A stretch of DNA of 64,000 bases from the NCBI RefSeq assembly GCF_017571495.1, contig NZ_JAGETZ010000011.1, positions 124,001 to 188,000 of the forward strand, written 5' to 3'. Positions 8,525 to 17,108 of this stretch are shown piece after piece. Under the pieces are notes generated by a model. The model searched no databases and had not been told where the DNA came from. It was given only the letters and a program-made list of their open reading frames with translations. Source of the DNA: Hymenobacter negativus. Lineage in GTDB: Bacteria; Bacteroidota; Bacteroidia; Cytophagales; Hymenobacteraceae. How positions within the stretch are numbered: position 1 is the first letter of the stretch; every line of letters begins with the position of its first letter. The translations under genes and the position numbers were made by a program.

Positions 8525-8956
8525 ATGCTTTCCACCCAATATTATTTCTCCAACGCCGTGGGCTCGGTGCTGTTTGTGCCCGACTCTTTTGTGTACCTGC
8601 ATTTTACGGGCGAGCCCATGAGCAGCATCGAGTTGCGTGCCCTCTACGTGCATGCCGCCAACCTGCTGGCGCGCTACTCGCTGGGAGGCATCCTCGCCGA
8701 CCACCGCGCCATGCCCGCCGCTTTTGCTAAGGAAGACCAGGACTGGCTGCTGACCCACTGGCTGCCCCAAACCGTCAGCCCGCCTCCGCCGCCTGTCTTC
8801 TATGCTGTGCTGCCCAACTCACACCCGGCTCGCCGCCTGCACACCGACGACGTGCTCCAAGATTTGCGCCGCCACGTAACCGTGGGTGTATTTGAAGAGC
8901 TGGAGCACGCCGCCGACTGGTTGAAAAGGCAGGAAAGCGGCCCCGTTGCCGACTAG
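8525..8956 (+). CDS. Hypothetical protein, STAS-like fold suspected
   Basis: The 143-residue cytosolic protein alternates predicted strands and helices: GSVLFVPDSFVYLHFTG, a SSIELRALYVHAANLLARY helix, GGILADHRAMPAAF, and a late FEELEHAADWLKRQ helix. Many Bacteroidota STAS-like orphan proteins have this plan, but no catalytic or binding residue is obvious and the assignment is only a fold guess. It precedes the ClC gene by 86 bases on the same strand and may be cotranscribed with it. The 246 bases upstream hold nothing recognisable. Confidence 0.65.
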   Translation: MLSTQYYFSNAVGSVLFVPDSFVYLHFTGEPMSSIELRALYVHAANLLARYSLGGILADHRAMPAAFAKEDQDWLLTHWLPQTVSPPPPPVFYAVLPNSHPARRLHTDDVLQDLRRHVTVGVFEELEHAADWLKRQESGPVAD

Positions 8957-9042
8957 TGGCCCGGCGGGCTCATTTCCGCTATTCACCAAAACCACAGGCT
9001 GCCGGCCCGACCTTGCAGACAATTTCCACCTAATCCTTCCTG

Positions 9043-10437
9043 ATGCCCGAAGCCCCGTCCGTTTACGAACAAACCCTTGCCTGGCTCGACCAGCACCTCA
9101 TTCGCAAATTCTACACGGAGCAGGTGCGGCGGGTTATTCTGCAAAGCCTGCCGTTCTGGCTGGCTTCGTTTCTGGTGGGGGTGATGGCGGTGGGCTACGA
9201 AAAACTATTCGGCTGGGCCGAGCAGATGAGCTTCGCGTGGCTGCGGCAAAATCCATTGCTGGCCTTCGTGCTCACTCCAGTGGCCTTCCTGCTGGCCTGG
9301 ATAGTAGTGCGGCAGCTGGCCCCCGCCGCCCGAGGCAGCGGCATCCCGCAAGTCATGGCCGGCATCGAGCTTTCCAACCCCGTGCATCATACCCGAACAG
9401 TGCACCTGTTGGGCCTGCGCGTGGCTGCCGTCAAGGTTTTTAGCAGTGTGGTGCTGCTATTGGGTGGTGGCGTTATCGGCCGGGAAGGGCCTACCATTCA
9501 GATTTCGGCGGCCATTTTTCGAGCCATCAACCGCTTGCAGCCCAAGGGTTGGCCCCAGCTTTCACGCCAGATTGCGCTGGTGACCGGCGGCGCGGCCGGC
9601 TTGGCGGCGGCCTTCAATACGCCGCTCGGCGGCATCGTGTTCGTGGTAGAGGAGCTGACTCAGATTCACCTCAGCCGGTTCCGTATGGCTGTTTTCACAG
9701 CTGTCATCATCGCGGGGCTCACGGCGCAGGAATTCCTAGGGCCTTACCTCTACTTGGGCTACCCCAAAATCACGTCGCCGGGCGGCTGGTTCACGGCCAC
9801 CATCATGCTGGTGGCCATCATTTGCGGGCTGGCCGGGGCATTTTTTGCCAAAACACTGCTCTTGCTCAATGCTTTCCGCAAGCGTTTCACCACGCTGCCC
9901 GCGCAAGCGGCTTGGGTATTAGGCTGCGGCCTGCTGATGGCTGCGCTGGCCTACGCCGTGGGCACGGAAGGCGTAGGCACCGGCAAGCCCATCATCAACC
10001 GCTTGCTATTTCAGAACGATGGCCTTACGCCGTGGTATCTCTTCCCGGTGCGCTTTGTGGGCATGGCCCTGAGCTACAGCAGCGGCGCGGCGGGTGGCGT
10101 ATTCGCCACCTCGCTCAGCGCGGGCGCCTTGCTCGGCGACGGCTTGGCCCAGCTCGCCAACGTGCCCGTAGCCGACCGCAACCTGCTCATCCTGGTCAGC
10201 ATGGTGAGCTTTCTCACCGGAGTGGTGCGATCACCCTTTACGGCGGCAATTCTGGTGCTCGAAATGACGGACCGCCACGGTGCAATCTTCCAACTGCTAC
10301 TCAGTGGCCTGCTGGCCCAGGGCATTGCCGCGTTGGTTGATAAGCACTCGCTCTATGAGCACCTCAAGGCCGGCTTCGTCCGCGAGACGCTGGAGCAGCG
10401 CCGGGAGCCAGCTACTTCGGTGTTCTACGAGATTTGA
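9043..10437 (+). CDS. ClC-family chloride channel/transporter
   Basis: This is a 464-residue inner-membrane protein with about ten or more hydrophobic helices. It carries the ClC selectivity signatures GSGIPQVMAGIE (about residue 105), GREGPT (residues 146-151, with the gating glutamate at 148) and GAAGGVFATSLSAGA (about 350). Glutamate at the gate is found in both channels and proton-coupled exchangers, so the mode cannot be decided. There are no C-terminal CBS domains, as in short bacterial members. The ATG at 9043 is followed by a cytosolic N-terminal helix typical of the family. Confidence 0.93.
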   Translation: MPEAPSVYEQTLAWLDQHLIRKFYTEQVRRVILQSLPFWLASFLVGVMAVGYEKLFGWAEQMSFAWLRQNPLLAFVLTPVAFLLAWIVVRQLAPAARGSGIPQVMAGIELSNPVHHTRTVHLLGLRVAAVKVFSSVVLLLGGGVIGREGPTIQISAAIFRAINRLQPKGWPQLSRQIALVTGGAAGLAAAFNTPLGGIVFVVEELTQIHLSRFRMAVFTAVIIAGLTAQEFLGPYLYLGYPKITSPGGWFTATIMLVAIICGLAGAFFAKTLLLLNAFRKRFTTLPAQAAWVLGCGLLMAALAYAVGTEGVGTGKPIINRLLFQNDGLTPWYLFPVRFVGMALSYSSGAAGGVFATSLSAGALLGDGLAQLANVPVADRNLLILVSMVSFLTGVVRSPFTAAILVLEMTDRHGAIFQLLLSGLLAQGIAALVDKHSLYEHLKAGFVRETLEQRREPATSVFYEI

Positions 10438-10445
10438 GTAGCTGG

Positions 10446-10591
10446 AACCTCACGTCCTGACCCTCGCTTCGCTTAATGCACGAAGCCTTAAGGGAAAGCG
10501 GAGCACTGGTTATGCTTTGCTTAACCCTAAACTGACGTGTAGTTCCTCCTGTCATGAGAGAAGGGCCGGAAGTGAGGCCCCGCGTGGGCCA
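10446..10591. repeat. Degenerate copy of the CCTCACCCCCTGAC repeat family
   Basis: The segment AACCTCACGTCCTGACCCT, then CACTGGTTATGCTTTGCTTA, and finally AGGGCCGGAAGTGAGGCCCC aligns in order with the intact copy at 49631-49738. The arms are decayed. It fills the gap between two convergent genes. Confidence 0.5.
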
Positions 10592-10599
10592 AGAAAAAC

Positions 10600-12213
10600 C
10601 TACTTCGCTGCCATCTGCTGGTCGGCCAGCTTCATGGCTTCATATAGATTCACGATGCCGCCGGACCGGGACAGCGTGGTGAAATCAACCAGCTTCTTCG
10701 TGCCCGGTTTCTGCACACTCAGGTGGTACTTCACCGCCGATTGCATGATAATCTGCTTCATCTGAGCCGGGGTGAGTTGCGGGTAATACGATTTGAGGAC
10801 TGCCGCCACGCCCGCTACCACCGGCGCGGCCATGCTGGTGCCGCTGTAAGTGGCGTAGGTATTGCCCGGCGTGGCCGAATAGATATCGACGCCGGGCGCA
10901 AATACATCCACCGTTTGCTGGCCGTAGTTTGAGAACGTGGCCACCAGTTCTGCTGTGTTGAGGCGGCTGCTGGCTCCTACCGTAATCTGGTTCGGAATGT
11001 CCTGGCCGTTGAGGTAGCGGGCCGAGGGGTAATTCTCTTCTTTGTCGGTGTCGAGGGCGCTGTTGCCGGCGGCGTGTACCAGCAGCACGCCCTTCTGGTC
11101 GGCGTACTGCATGGCGGCATCCACCACGGCCTTGTCCGGCGAGAAGTCTTTGCCAAAGCTCATGCTGATAATCTGAGCACCGTTGTCGACGGCGTAGCGA
11201 ATGGCGTTGGCCACGTCCTTGTCGCGCTCGTCGCCGCTGGGCGTAGAGCGCACGCTCATGATGCGCACGGTAGGCCCGGCCACGCCATCGGCTCCGAGCT
11301 GGTTGCCCCGCACTCCCGCGATAATGCCCGCACAGTGGGTGCCGTGGTGGGCATCGGGGCCCTGTGAGTCAGGGTTGCCGTAGCCGGTTTCGGCGAGATT
11401 GGCCAGGTCGTCGCCCACGATGGTGCGCGGGTTGTAGGCCGGGTTGAAGCTTTTTTCCACCCGGTCACGCGAGTGGGCGATGGCTTCATCCAGGGCCTTC
11501 AGTTCATCATCGGTGGTGCTAAAATGGGTGCGCTTCAGGTACGCGTATAGGGAAGAGGCGCTTGTCACATCCGGCCGCGAAATCATGGCCTGCCGCAGTA
11601 TGGCCGTGTCGAGTACGGTCACATTTAGTGCCTGCTTCACCCGCCCAAACGAGGCAGAATTGCTGGCGTAGGCCTCTTTCAGGTAAGCCAGCTGCCTGTT
11701 TTCCTCGTCCACGCCTTTTTCAAATACCTTCCTCGCCCGCTCGTACATATCAAACGTAGCCTGGTCGGCTGCCGGCAGCTTCTTGCGCTTCACGCCTTCA
11801 AACCGAGAGCGGTACTGGGAGCTGATGCGAGTTTGCTCCAGGGTTTCCACGGCAATGTTCCGGCCATTCTTGCCGCCCAGGAAATTCCAGCCAATAACGT
11901 CATCCACGTAGCCATTGTGGTCGTCATCGAGGCCATTACCAGGGATTTCGGTGGTCTTGCGCCACAGCACAGGCTTCAGGTCAACATGGGCGGAGTCTAT
12001 ACCCGAATCGAGTACTGCCACCAGCACGGGCGTAGCCTTACGGCCAGCCAGCAGTTCACGGTACGCCTTATCAGCGCTGATGCCGGGCACGCCGTCGGCT
12101 TTCAGGTCGAGGTGCTGCCAGCGGCGCACGGCAGCAGGCGAGGTTTGAGCACCAGCGGTGAGGGAAGCAAAAGCCAGGAGCCCCAGTAAAGCCAGGCGCG
12201 TAGAAATCAGCAT
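10600..12213 (-). CDS. Secreted S8-family subtilisin-like protease
   Basis: The 537-residue precursor has a signal peptide (residues 1-22, ending TAGAQ). The catalytic triad is visible as Asp69 (VAVLDSGIDSAHVD), His293 (HHGTHCAG) and Ser460 (SGTSMAAPVVAG). The spacing between Asp and His is about 224 residues against some 30-60 in ordinary subtilases, owing to a charged helical insertion around residues 115-265. No C-terminal sorting domain is present; the protein ends shortly after the catalytic core, so it probably works in the periplasm or is released by another route. Substrates are unknown. Confidence 0.92.
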   Translation of the reverse strand: MLISTRLALLGLLAFASLTAGAQTSPAAVRRWQHLDLKADGVPGISADKAYRELLAGRKATPVLVAVLDSGIDSAHVDLKPVLWRKTTEIPGNGLDDDHNGYVDDVIGWNFLGGKNGRNIAVETLEQTRISSQYRSRFEGVKRKKLPAADQATFDMYERARKVFEKGVDEENRQLAYLKEAYASNSASFGRVKQALNVTVLDTAILRQAMISRPDVTSASSLYAYLKRTHFSTTDDELKALDEAIAHSRDRVEKSFNPAYNPRTIVGDDLANLAETGYGNPDSQGPDAHHGTHCAGIIAGVRGNQLGADGVAGPTVRIMSVRSTPSGDERDKDVANAIRYAVDNGAQIISMSFGKDFSPDKAVVDAAMQYADQKGVLLVHAAGNSALDTDKEENYPSARYLNGQDIPNQITVGASSRLNTAELVATFSNYGQQTVDVFAPGVDIYSATPGNTYATYSGTSMAAPVVAGVAAVLKSYYPQLTPAQMKQIIMQSAVKYHLSVQKPGTKKLVDFTTLSRSGGIVNLYEAMKLADQQMAAK

Positions 12214-12576
12214 AAAAGCAGCGGAAAGGAAGTGTAAAAGAAAACGGGTTGAAATGAAGGGACGAAGCTATTTAAAAGATACGAATCCGGCCAACCCTGC
12301 CACAGATGCAACGATAGAGCGGATTCGGGCTGGTAGCTGCGGGCATACGCCACTTGGCCAACCACAACCGGACAGTTGCCCAAAATTGAACATCTTTTTA
12401 GGCAGGAGATTATTTGGTTTTAGTTATAAATGTCTGTTGAATAACATATTATAAGAATGGCACGCTAATGGAGCCACTCCCTACAGCCCCACTGTGCAAT
12501 CGGCCAATTCCGGACACGAGCCGCACTAGGCCTTGCTGCAAAAACCTGTTTTCCATCCTTTTTTTCTGTTACACCC
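12214..12576. other. Intergenic region between the subtilase and the small exported protein
   Basis: Apart from the proposed subtilase promoter at 12263-12294, this stretch is progressively AT-rich toward 12400-12460 (runs such as TTATAAATG and AACATATTATAAG). That part could hold the promoter of the gene at 12577, but no element matches the consensus well enough to call. No conserved frame is present. Confidence 0.4.
12263..12294 (-). promoter_or_regulatory. Possible promoter of the subtilase gene
   Basis: On the minus strand TTG (12294-12292) and TAGCTTCG (12270-12263; 7 of 8 to TAnnTTTG) are 21 bases apart, the same spacing as in the BlaI promoter. The start codon lies about 45 bases downstream. 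Confidence 0.4.
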
Positions 12577-13044
12577 ATGAAAACCATTTTCAACACCTGC
12601 CTCGCTCAAGGCTCGTCGCAACCAGCCGATGCCTCCCAACATGCCCGCCCCGTGCTGCTGAGCGCCCTGGCACTGCTTGCAAGCGCCTTTGCGCTGCCCG
12701 CTCAGGCCCAGCAGCCCCAGCCCGTGCAAATGACCCAGCCCGATGCCAGCAGTCTGCGCCTGCGCTTCAACAACCCCACCCAGCGCCCTGCTCTCCTTAC
12801 CGTGCTCGATATTACGCGTAGCTACACACTTCTCAATGAATCTCACCGCGAGCCCGCCTACGGCACTCTGTTGAAATTTAACACGCTGCCTAGCGGGCGC
12901 TATGTGGTGGCCCTGCACATCGGTGCCAACCGCTACCGCTACACCGTGCAGGTCGATGCCAAAGCACCCGGCGGCACTACCATTGCCGTGCGCGAAACCA
13001 CCACCCACCGCGTAGAAAGCGGTTTGGCGACAGCCGCACTGTAG
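12577..13044 (+). CDS. Small exported protein of unknown function
   Basis: The 155-residue product has a hydrophilic N-terminal stretch, then a hydrophobic segment ending ALPAQAQQ (about residues 27-46) that looks like a signal peptide with an Ala-X-Ala cleavage site. The remaining hundred or so residues form strands (LRLRFNNPTQRPALLTVLDI, RYVVALHIGANRYRYTVQVD), consistent with one small beta-sandwich domain. The long pre-signal region suggests the true start may be further downstream, but no suitable in-frame ATG is seen there. The function cannot be inferred; neighbours are unrelated. Confidence 0.65.
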   Translation: MKTIFNTCLAQGSSQPADASQHARPVLLSALALLASAFALPAQAQQPQPVQMTQPDASSLRLRFNNPTQRPALLTVLDITRSYTLLNESHREPAYGTLLKFNTLPSGRYVVALHIGANRYRYTVQVDAKAPGGTTIAVRETTTHRVESGLATAAL

Positions 13045-13165
13045 CCACTGCTCCCGCATTCAACTGCAACTACTAGTGCTGAACGATTTTGATGCTGTCA
13101 ATAATCGGACTTACATAGTCGACTAAGCGCAAGGTGTTGATGGTTAGGTATTAACATCAGGAAAA

Positions 13166-13238
13166 AATAAGTCAACGCCACAATGCGGCGGCACTTTTCA
13201 TCAGCGAAAGTGCCGCCGCATTGTGGCGTTGACTTATT
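13166..13238. repeat. Perfect 32-bp inverted repeat with 9-base loop
   Basis: The arms 13166-13197 and 13207-13238 are exactly complementary over 32 bp (core GCCACAATGCGGCGGCAC). The stem is GC-rich inside AT-rich DNA and no T-run follows, so it is not an ordinary terminator. It marks the left edge of the AT-rich exopolysaccharide cluster. Confidence 0.9.
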
Positions 13239-13248
13239 AATTAACTAT

Positions 13249-13470
13249 ATGAAATTCAATAATACTCATGGCTTTTGTCAGCCGGGTGATAACTCAGATG
13301 AGTTGCAGGATTTTCCCCGGCCACGGAAGCGAAATCAGATGAAAGCCTTTGTGGCAGCCGATAATGCGATTGGAGAGGTATTCGGGGTGCAATATGCTGA
13401 TAAAGAGCAGTTAGTATTCGCGCCTAACCGGCTAGGTATTTTATTTTTGAATATTCTTCTATCAAAATGA
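13249..13470 (+). CDS. Doubtful small ORF before the exopolysaccharide genes
   Basis: A frame of 73 residues from ATG 13249 reads into AFVAADNAIGEVFGVQYADKE and ends in a hydrophobic tail. The open frame extends upstream through the 32-bp hairpin, which is unlikely to be coding. No family is recognised and no clear ribosome binding site is visible. It may be a remnant or chance reading in AT-rich DNA. A weak hairpin (13484-13528) follows. Confidence 0.25.
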   Translation: MKFNNTHGFCQPGDNSDELQDFPRPRKRNQMKAFVAADNAIGEVFGVQYADKEQLVFAPNRLGILFLNILLSK

Positions 13471-13483
13471 GTTTTGGATAGTG

Positions 13484-13528
13484 ATGATGCAATTTAAAGT
13501 AGCCATATTGACATTATAATTGCATCAT
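13484..13528. repeat. 11-bp inverted repeat upstream of the epimerase gene
   Basis: ATGATGCAATT (13484-13494) and AATTGCATCAT (13518-13528) are perfect complements with a 23-base loop, followed by an AT-rich run that leads directly to the ATG at 13542. It may be an operator or leader hairpin. Confidence 0.5.
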
Positions 13529-13541
13529 TCAGCTATTTTTT

Positions 13542-14558
13542 ATGATTGTTAACATACATTCAAACGGAAAACATGCACTCAGACAGCGCTATTTTGTGAC
13601 CGGTGGTGCTGGTTTCATCGGCTCGAATGTGGTGGATGCTTTGCTGAGACAAGGGCACGAGGTCTATACGATTGACGACTTGAGCACAGGCTCTTTTGAG
13701 AACCTGACGGCCGCTAATCGGAGCAGGTATCATTATTTCTTTGAGCAAAACGTGCTCGATTTTGACTGGGACGGCTACCTGAAAGCCGGCGACCACATCA
13801 TTCACCTAGCCGCTGCTGTGGGGGTCGACTACGTAGCGAAGGACTCGCTATTCACCTCGCACAACAACTTAAACGTAACGCAGCACGTGCTGGAGAAATG
13901 CCGGCAGTACCGCTGCAGTCTGCTGTTTACCAGCACTTCGGAGGTTTATGGTAATCACGACCGGCATTTTTCTTCGGAAGACGACCATTTGTGTATGCAC
14001 GTTACCCATGGCGGCCGAAGTGCATATACATTATCTAAATTATATGGGGAATTCCTGTGTCAGGAATATGCTCAAAAATATCATTTGCAGATAACAGTAT
14101 TGCGGCTTTTTAATACGATAGGAAGCCGGCAGAGCAATAGTTTTGGCATGGTTGTGCCCCGCTTTATTCAGCATGCACTCCGAAATGAGTGCATTGCCGT
14201 GTACGGTGCGGGTGACCAGACCCGTTCTTTCTGCCATGTGTCGGATACAGTGCGGGCCATTTGCGAATTAAGCAAATCCAGCAGCAGCCGGGGCGAAATT
14301 TACAATGTGGGCAATGACGTATCCATTACGGTACTGGAGTTAGCGCAGTATATCAAGGACATTACAAACAGTTCTTCTGAAATTAAACTGAGCCCATTTC
14401 CCGAAGCAAGGCAAGGCGATAAGGATATCAAAAACCGTAAGCCGGATATTTCTAAAATTCTGAAGGATTTTGGCTGGCAGCCCGAGGTGAGTTGGCAGGA
14501 GGCAATATTCGAAATAGTAGAAAGTATGAAACAGCAAAACGTTATGAAATTTGCTTAA
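13542..14558 (+). CDS. NAD-dependent epimerase/dehydratase (extended SDR, nucleotide sugar)
   Basis: The 338-residue protein has the Rossmann motif GGAGFIGS (about residues 22-29) followed by an acidic IDDLSTG segment. It also has the active-site SEVYG stretch and the catalytic YTLSK (YxxxK), placing it among UDP-sugar 4-epimerases and 4,6-dehydratases. The substrate cannot be fixed from sequence. It starts a three-gene exopolysaccharide cluster; the deacetylase starts 7 bases after its stop. The DNA is clearly AT-richer than the flanking genes, suggesting acquisition. The N-terminal 20 residues before the Rossmann fold are longer than usual, so a later start is possible. Confidence 0.9.
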   Translation: MIVNIHSNGKHALRQRYFVTGGAGFIGSNVVDALLRQGHEVYTIDDLSTGSFENLTAANRSRYHYFFEQNVLDFDWDGYLKAGDHIIHLAAAVGVDYVAKDSLFTSHNNLNVTQHVLEKCRQYRCSLLFTSTSEVYGNHDRHFSSEDDHLCMHVTHGGRSAYTLSKLYGEFLCQEYAQKYHLQITVLRLFNTIGSRQSNSFGMVVPRFIQHALRNECIAVYGAGDQTRSFCHVSDTVRAICELSKSSSSRGEIYNVGNDVSITVLELAQYIKDITNSSSEIKLSPFPEARQGDKDIKNRKPDISKILKDFGWQPEVSWQEAIFEIVESMKQQNVMKFA

Positions 14559-14565
14559 TAATTTT

Positions 14566-15384
14566 ATGCACGCTTTCACAATCGACCTGGAAGAATGGTT
14601 CTGCACCCATAATTTTCAGGGAATTATTGCCTATGAAGATTGGGATAAGTTGGAATCAAGAATAGGTGGTCAAACCGAACAGCTTCTGGAACTGCTGGAT
14701 AAATACCATGTAAAAGCAACTTTCTTTGTGTTGGGCTGGGTAGCTGAAAGGCATCCGGAGCTACTGCAAAGTATTACCCGCGCCGGTCATGAAATTGGCT
14801 CGCACGGTTTCAGCCACCAACTTACCTGGCAGCACTCGCGGGAAAGCTTTAAGCAAGACCTAGCGCTTTCTACGGCAGCCATCCAAGCTGTTCTCGGTAG
14901 CCGGCCCACTGCTTTTCGGGCGCCTGCCTTTTCGGTTATTAAGCAGACGGATTGGGCAATTGATGTGCTAAAAGAGTCAGGATATGAAACAGATAGCTCT
15001 GTGTATCCGGTGTCGGTGCATCCGGAATATGGAATTGGGGATGCGCCGCTAGCTCCCTATCGGTGGGCCAACGGAATGGCGGAAATACCACTTTCCTGTG
15101 TGCAGTATTATAATAAACGGATTCCCATCAGCGGCGGCGCTTACTTCCGCTTTATGGCTTACCCACTGTACCGTAAGCTGGTAAAGCAACTGGAAAAGGA
15201 AGCGCGAAAATTAAATTTTTATATACATCCGTGGGAAATAGATGGCGACATTCCCAAAGTAAAAGGGTTGTCTTATCAGCGGCGTTTGCGGCACTACACG
15301 GGTTTAGCGCAGGTAAAACCCAAGCTGGAGAGAATCCTTGGTGATTTTGAGTTTACAACCTTGAGCAATGCTTTCCAATCCTGA
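14566..15384 (+). CDS. XrtA-type polysaccharide deacetylase (DUF3473)
   Basis: The 272-residue protein starts MHAFTIDLEEWF, contains the NodB-domain metal motifs (TIDLEEW; SHGFSHQ; FRAPAFS) and ends with the DUF3473-type IHPWEID segment. That combination is characteristic of the deacetylase found beside exosortase-type exopolysaccharide loci. It would remove acetyl groups from a polysaccharide or its lipid-linked precursor. The ATG at 14566 is preferred to an in-frame TTG at 14551, which lies inside the epimerase. Its 3' end overlaps the sugar transferase gene by 17 bases. No exosortase is present in this window. One sampled line (15181-15240) has only 20 G/C of 60. Confidence 0.9.
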   Translation: MHAFTIDLEEWFCTHNFQGIIAYEDWDKLESRIGGQTEQLLELLDKYHVKATFFVLGWVAERHPELLQSITRAGHEIGSHGFSHQLTWQHSRESFKQDLALSTAAIQAVLGSRPTAFRAPAFSVIKQTDWAIDVLKESGYETDSSVYPVSVHPEYGIGDAPLAPYRWANGMAEIPLSCVQYYNKRIPISGGAYFRFMAYPLYRKLVKQLEKEARKLNFYIHPWEIDGDIPKVKGLSYQRRLRHYTGLAQVKPKLERILGDFEFTTLSNAFQS

Positions 15385-16087
15385 TAGGTCCATCGTGTTA
15401 ACGTCTGCGCAGCAACGCTATCTGGTGTATAAAAACCTGTATGACGTTGGATTAGCTCTCGTGGTATTAGTACTATGCGCGCCATTACTACTGGTGCTAA
15501 TGGCTTGGGTTAAACTGGATAGCAGGGGAGGAGTATTTTATCTGCAAAAAAGACCGGGAAGAAATAACCGACTTTTTACGTTGATTAAATTCCGCAGCAT
15601 GACGGTTCCTGAAGAAGGCGATGCATTTTTACTTACGCAAGCAAATGATGCCCGCCTGACAACAGCCGGGAAATGGTTGAGAAAACTGCATATGGATGAA
15701 TTGCCACAGCTTATTAATGTTTTGCTGGGCCATATGAGCCTGGTTGGACCTCGCCCATTGCCTGAACCACTTTACGCAGCATATCAACAAGCTATTCCTG
15801 ATTATAACCTGCGCCATGTTATAAAGCCAGGGATAACGGGGTTTGCGCAAATTTGGCAGGGCTATACCAATACAATGGAAGAAGAAACGCTAAAATGGAA
15901 ATACGATATGTATTATATCCAGCGTATTTCTCTGAAAAACGATTTAATGATTTTGAGAGAAACTATCTTCGGTAAGCGTTCCAGAAATATTGCCGAGCGG
16001 GAAGCGCAGCGAAAAATAGTTATTGCGAATAACAGTCCGGAAATAACAGCGCAAAGCCAGCGCATAAAAATTACGGCCCTTGGCTGA
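15368..16087 (+). CDS. Priming sugar transferase (undecaprenyl-phosphate phosphoglycosyltransferase)
   Basis: This is a 239-residue, single-domain bacterial sugar transferase. One hydrophobic segment (about residues 28-48) anchors it in the membrane. The signature segments KFRSM, MDELPQLINVLLGHMSLVGP and KPGITGFAQIWQGYT are present. Such monotopic enzymes transfer a sugar phosphate to undecaprenyl phosphate and start exopolysaccharide assembly. It lacks the large N-terminal membrane region of WbaP/WcaJ, which is normal for short PglC-like forms. Its start overlaps the deacetylase gene, so the three genes form one unit. No flippase, polymerase or further glycosyltransferase follows, so the pathway is completed elsewhere or incomplete. 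Confidence 0.92.
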   Translation: MLSNPDRSIVLTSAQQRYLVYKNLYDVGLALVVLVLCAPLLLVLMAWVKLDSRGGVFYLQKRPGRNNRLFTLIKFRSMTVPEEGDAFLLTQANDARLTTAGKWLRKLHMDELPQLINVLLGHMSLVGPRPLPEPLYAAYQQAIPDYNLRHVIKPGITGFAQIWQGYTNTMEEETLKWKYDMYYIQRISLKNDLMILRETIFGKRSRNIAEREAQRKIVIANNSPEITAQSQRIKITALG

Positions 16088-16124
16088 TTGTGGTGAGTTG
16101 AACCGCCCGAACGCCCTCAAGTGC

Positions 16125-17108
16125 CTAGGCTAAGCCAAGCAGCTGAGCGGCGGCGGCAAAGGGCGTAAGCTGCCCCGCTGCTACTGCCTGCTGCATTGCC
16201 GGCAGCTGCTGACGTACTGTTCCGGTGGTGTAGAAACGGCTTTCCAAGGCCTGCACGATGCTTTGGTGCAGCCATTGAAGCTGTTGCTGTCGGCGGCGCT
16301 GCTCAAAATAGCCGTTCTGGCGCGTGGCAGCGGCGTAGTTTTCGATGACCTCCCACACTTCGGCCAGGCCGGTGCCGGCCACGGCGGAGGTGAGCAGCAC
16401 CGGAGTGGTTTGCCCCGAGGGTGAGGCCGGAAACAGGTGCAGCGCGTTCTGATAGTCGACGCGGGCGCGCCGGGCGGCCTGCTCGTTGCCGTGGTCGGCC
16501 TTGGTGATGCACAGGGCGTCAGCCATTTCCATGATGCCGCGTTTCATGCCTTGGAGTTCGTCGCCGGCTCCGGCCAGCATCAGCAGCAGAAAGAAGTCTA
16601 CCATGCCGTGTACGGTGGTTTCGGACTGGCCAACGCCCACAGTTTCCACAAAAATGACATCGTGGCCCGCTGCTTCACATAAAAGTAATGCCTCGCGCGT
16701 GGCCCGCGCTACCCCGCCCAGGCTGTTGCCGGCGGGGGAAGGGCGGATGAAGGCCGCCGGGTGGGCCGAGAGCCAAGGCATCCGGGTTTTGTCGCCGAGG
16801 ATGCTGCCGCCGCCGCGCTGGCTGCTAGGGTCCACGGCCAGCACTGCCAGCCGATGGCCCTTTTCTTCGACCAAAAAACGTCCCAGTGCTTCAATAAAGG
16901 TGCTTTTGCCCACGCCGGGTACTCCCGTGATGCCTACGCGCAGGCTGTGCCCGGTGTGGGGCAGCACGGCCTGCAATACTTCCTGGGCCAGGGCCTGGTC
17001 GGTGGGCAGAGTGCTTTCGACCAGCGTGATGGCGCGGCCCAGCACCGTGCGGGATCCGGCCCGGATGCCGGCAGTGTACTCTTGGACGGAAAGACGTTTG
17101 GGAGGCAA
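16125..17108 (-). CDS. meaB: MeaB-type methylmalonyl-CoA mutase-associated GTPase
   Basis: The 327-residue P-loop GTPase has Walker A GVPGVGKST (residues 62-70), a VDPSS segment, the GDKTRM loop, FVETVGVGQSE and an ITKAD base-recognition motif. These are shared by the MeaB/ArgK family that loads and protects adenosylcobalamin in methylmalonyl-CoA mutase. Length and C-terminal helical dimerisation arm fit. The mutase subunits are not in this window. It is convergent with the exopolysaccharide cluster and divergent from the DUF5723 gene. Confidence 0.93.
   Translation of the reverse strand: MPPKRLSVQEYTAGIRAGSRTVLGRAITLVESTLPTDQALAQEVLQAVLPHTGHSLRVGITGVPGVGKSTFIEALGRFLVEEKGHRLAVLAVDPSSQRGGGSILGDKTRMPWLSAHPAAFIRPSPAGNSLGGVARATREALLLCEAAGHDVIFVETVGVGQSETTVHGMVDFFLLLMLAGAGDELQGMKRGIMEMADALCITKADHGNEQAARRARVDYQNALHLFPASPSGQTTPVLLTSAVAGTGLAEVWEVIENYAAATRQNGYFEQRRRQQQLQWLHQSIVQALESRFYTTGTVRQQLPAMQQAVAAGQLTPFAAAAQLLGLA

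Noticed and set aside
13183-13248. Extension of the small frame at 13249-13470 upstream through the 32-bp hairpin
   Set aside because: The added residues are encoded by the hairpin arm itself, which is better explained as a structural repeat.
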